Positions 4,841 through 6,367 of a stretch of DNA of 6,367 nt are shown here, piece by piece (the first letter of the stretch is position 1; each line of letters begins with the position of its first letter). Where the stretch lies: positions 1 to 6,367 of the forward strand of contig PMKK01000074.1 in assembly GCA_003157715.1 (NCBI GenBank), written 5' to 3'. The notes beneath the pieces are model-generated. The model saw only the letters and a program-made list of their open reading frames with translations. It ran no database searches and had not been told where the DNA came from. A program made the translations under genes and the position numbers. Origin of the DNA: Actinomycetota bacterium. GTDB lineage: Bacteria > Actinomycetota > Thermoleophilia > UBA2241.

Positions 4841-5809
4841 ATGGCAGGCAGCTTCGAGTTGGGCCGTGAGGTGGCGAGCGACGGGCGGTTCGTGCGGCAG
4901 GAGAGCGTGTTCCGGCGCTGGGTGAGCGACGACGGCAGCGCGGAGTTCCCGCCGGAGGCGGGTCGTTACCACCTGTATGTCTGCCTGGCGTGCCCGTGGT
5001 CGCACCGGGCTGTGATCGTACGCGCGGTGAAAGGCCTCAGCGAGGCGGTCGGCATGTCGTATGCCGCCCCATTTCGTGACGAACGGGGCTGGGCGTTCAC
5101 CGGCGAACGTTTCACGGAGCCGGCGACGGGACTGACCGGCCGGTACACGGACGCGGTCAACGGCTTCTCGCTGCTGAGCGAGGCCTACACGGCCACCGAC
5201 CCGGGCTTCGAGGGCCGCGTCACGGTGCCCGTGCTCTGGGACACGACGACCGGTCAGGTGGTGAGCAACGAGTCGGCCGACATAGTGCGCATGTTCAACG
5301 GCGCCTTTGACAGGCTCGCGGGCGACCATGTCGATCTGTATCCGGCCGCGCTGCGGGCCGAGATCGACACGATCAACGAATTCGTCTACGACAGGGTCAA
5401 CAACGGCGTCTACAGGGCTGGCTTCGCGCGCCGGCAAGAGGCCTACGACGAGGCCTTCGGAGCGCTCTTCGCGGCTCTGGACGAACTCGAGGAACGGCTC
5501 GGCCGGCAGCGCTATCTGGTCGGCGACCAGATCACCGAGGCCGACTGGCGCCTGTTTCCCACGCTGGTGCGCTTCGACGCCGTCTACTACAGCCACTTCA
5601 AGTGCAACCAGCGCCGCGTGATCGACTACCCGAACCTCTGGGGTTACACCCGCGACCTCTACCAGCAGCCGGGCATCGCCGCCACGGTCGCCATGGAGCA
5701 GATCAAGCGCCACTACTACACGACCCACGACTTTCTGAACCCGAGCCGCATCATCCCCGACGGGCCGGCGCTCGATTTCGCGGCATCGCCCGGCGCGGCG
5801 CGGCGTTAG
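4841..5809 (+). CDS. Xi-class glutathione transferase / glutathionyl-hydroquinone reductase family
   Basis: A 322-residue cytoplasmic protein of the YqjG/ECM4 family, which reduces thiol-hydroquinone conjugates to free hydroquinone through a catalytic cysteine. The N-terminal thioredoxin-fold domain holds CPWSHR with candidate nucleophile C51, in LYVCLACPWSHRAVIVRAVK. The thiol-binding region has VPVLWD (129-134) and SNES (142-145) before ADIVRMFN. The helical C-terminal domain shows family signatures NNGVYRAGFA (187-196), DAVYYSHFKCN (246-256), YPNLWGYTRDLYQ (263-275) and a RHYYTTHDFLNPSRIIPDGP end. Length and both domains are complete. C48, three residues before C51, is an extra cysteine near the active site. 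Actinomycetota generally use mycothiol, so the physiological thiol may be mycothiol rather than glutathione (inference). The gene stands alone, convergent with the DeoR-type gene 66 bases downstream. Confidence 0.93.
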   Translation: MAGSFELGREVASDGRFVRQESVFRRWVSDDGSAEFPPEAGRYHLYVCLACPWSHRAVIVRAVKGLSEAVGMSYAAPFRDERGWAFTGERFTEPATGLTGRYTDAVNGFSLLSEAYTATDPGFEGRVTVPVLWDTTTGQVVSNESADIVRMFNGAFDRLAGDHVDLYPAALRAEIDTINEFVYDRVNNGVYRAGFARRQEAYDEAFGALFAALDELEERLGRQRYLVGDQITEADWRLFPTLVRFDAVYYSHFKCNQRRVIDYPNLWGYTRDLYQQPGIAATVAMEQIKRHYYTTHDFLNPSRIIPDGPALDFAASPGAARR

Positions 5810-5875
5810 GAGCTGAGCCCGCCGGTCGGACCGCAGGCAGGCTCCGGCGTCGCGAGTCGGCTGTGCCTGAGCGGT

Positions 5876-6367
5876 CTACGCCGTGATGACCGTGGCGATG
5901 TGTTTGCGCAGGACCGCGAGCCCGCTGTCGGGCAGCAGCCGATCGGTGATGAGCACCTCGGCGTCGTCGAGACGCGCGACCGAGGTCAGGCCGACCCGGC
6001 CCCACTTGGTGTGGTCGGCCAGCACCACCAGACGGCCGCCGGCCTCCAGCATGACGCGCGAGAGCTCAGACTCCAGCAGGTCGGAGCTGGTGAAGCCTAC
6101 CTGCTCGTCCATACCGGCCGTACCGATGAAGGTGAGATCGACGTGCAGGCGCCGGGCCGCCTCGACGGCCACGGGCCCGACGAGCACGCCCGACGGGGTG
6201 CGCACGCCGCCGGTAAGAATGACCGTCTGGTCGTCGCGCCCTTCGGCGTACAGCACGTCGGCCAGAGGCACTGAGTTCGTCACGACCATGATGCCGGGAA
6301 CGTCGACAAGCAAGCGGGCGAAGGCGAGCGTCGTGCTGCCGCCGGACACGCCGATGGCCGCTCCCGG
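5876..6367 (-). CDS. DeoR/GlpR-family transcriptional regulator, C-terminal part
   Basis: The frame enters from the right edge, so the N-terminal winged-helix DNA-binding domain is outside the window. The 163 visible residues are the DeoRC sensor domain, which binds phosphorylated sugars and relieves repression. Visible hallmarks are AIGVSGGSTTLAFARLL (the family usually reads GGTTT), VVTNSVPLADVL, LTGGVRTPSGVLVGPVA, a DLTFIGTAGMDEQVGFT block, and VVLADHTKWGRVGLTSVARLDDAEVLITD (often SSKFGR in relatives). The stop is TAG at 5878 to 5876. A GTG at 6349 lies inside the domain and is not the true start. The regulated operon is not visible. It may lie to the right, since nothing in this window looks like a sugar-utilisation gene. 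Confidence 0.9.
   Translation of the reverse strand, partial: PGAAIGVSGGSTTLAFARLLVDVPGIMVVTNSVPLADVLYAEGRDDQTVILTGGVRTPSGVLVGPVAVEAARRLHVDLTFIGTAGMDEQVGFTSSDLLESELSRVMLEAGGRLVVLADHTKWGRVGLTSVARLDDAEVLITDRLLPDSGLAVLRKHIATVITA

Noticed and set aside
4748..5728. Minus-strand 326-residue open frame opposite the transferase
   Set aside because: Length comes from GC codon bias. The plus strand carries the complete set of xi-class signatures.
5810..5875. Shared terminator between the convergent transferase and DeoR-type genes
   Set aside because: Only weak short dyads (for example GAGCC with GGCTC, 20 bases apart) and no T-runs on either strand, so I do not call one.

Overview
The window is high-GC DNA (estimated by eye at about two-thirds G+C or more) with strong third-position GC bias. 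Shine-Dalgarno sites are readable ahead of most genes. The gene content points to an Actinomycetota genome: a phage-holin-superfamily membrane protein coupled to a DUF3618-like protein, an actinobacterial PrmC-related methyltransferase, a xi-class thiol transferase, a DeoR-type regulator, and a secreted papain-like protease with a lectin-like domain. Placing it nearer Thermoleophilia or Coriobacteriia than Streptomyces is only an impression. No rRNA, tRNA, CRISPR array, transposase or phage structural gene was seen.

Layout, left to right. Bases 1-194 hold hairpins, an extended -10-like motif and possibly the first 13 codons of a minus-strand gene leaving the left edge. Bases 195-2422 (minus) carry a secreted C1A cysteine protease with lectin-like, Ig-like and cysteine-containing C-terminal domains. 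It is split into two frames by what looks like a 10-base deletion just after the active-site Asn motif. Bases 2483-3295 (minus) encode a PrmC/HemK-like methyltransferase whose NPPY motif reads VVPY. Bases 3357-4432 (minus) encode a tightly coupled membrane pair, a holin-superfamily protein with a proline-rich tail followed by a DUF3618-like single-pass protein. They overlap by one base and a strong hairpin follows the pair.

Bases 4433-4840 are a divergent intergenic region. It contains a candidate minus-strand promoter, three 22-bp tandem repeats centred on TGATCA, a GC hairpin followed by four T, and a second leader hairpin. Bases 4841-5809 (plus) encode a xi-class glutathione transferase of the glutathionyl-hydroquinone reductase family. 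It converges on a partial DeoR/GlpR-type regulator (5876 to the right edge, minus).

Only the holin/DUF3618 pair looks like a true functional unit. The other genes appear to be independent neighbours. I see no convincing new multi-gene system. The items most worth checking are the disrupted protease, the 22-bp repeat array with its embedded hairpin, and the altered methyltransferase motif.
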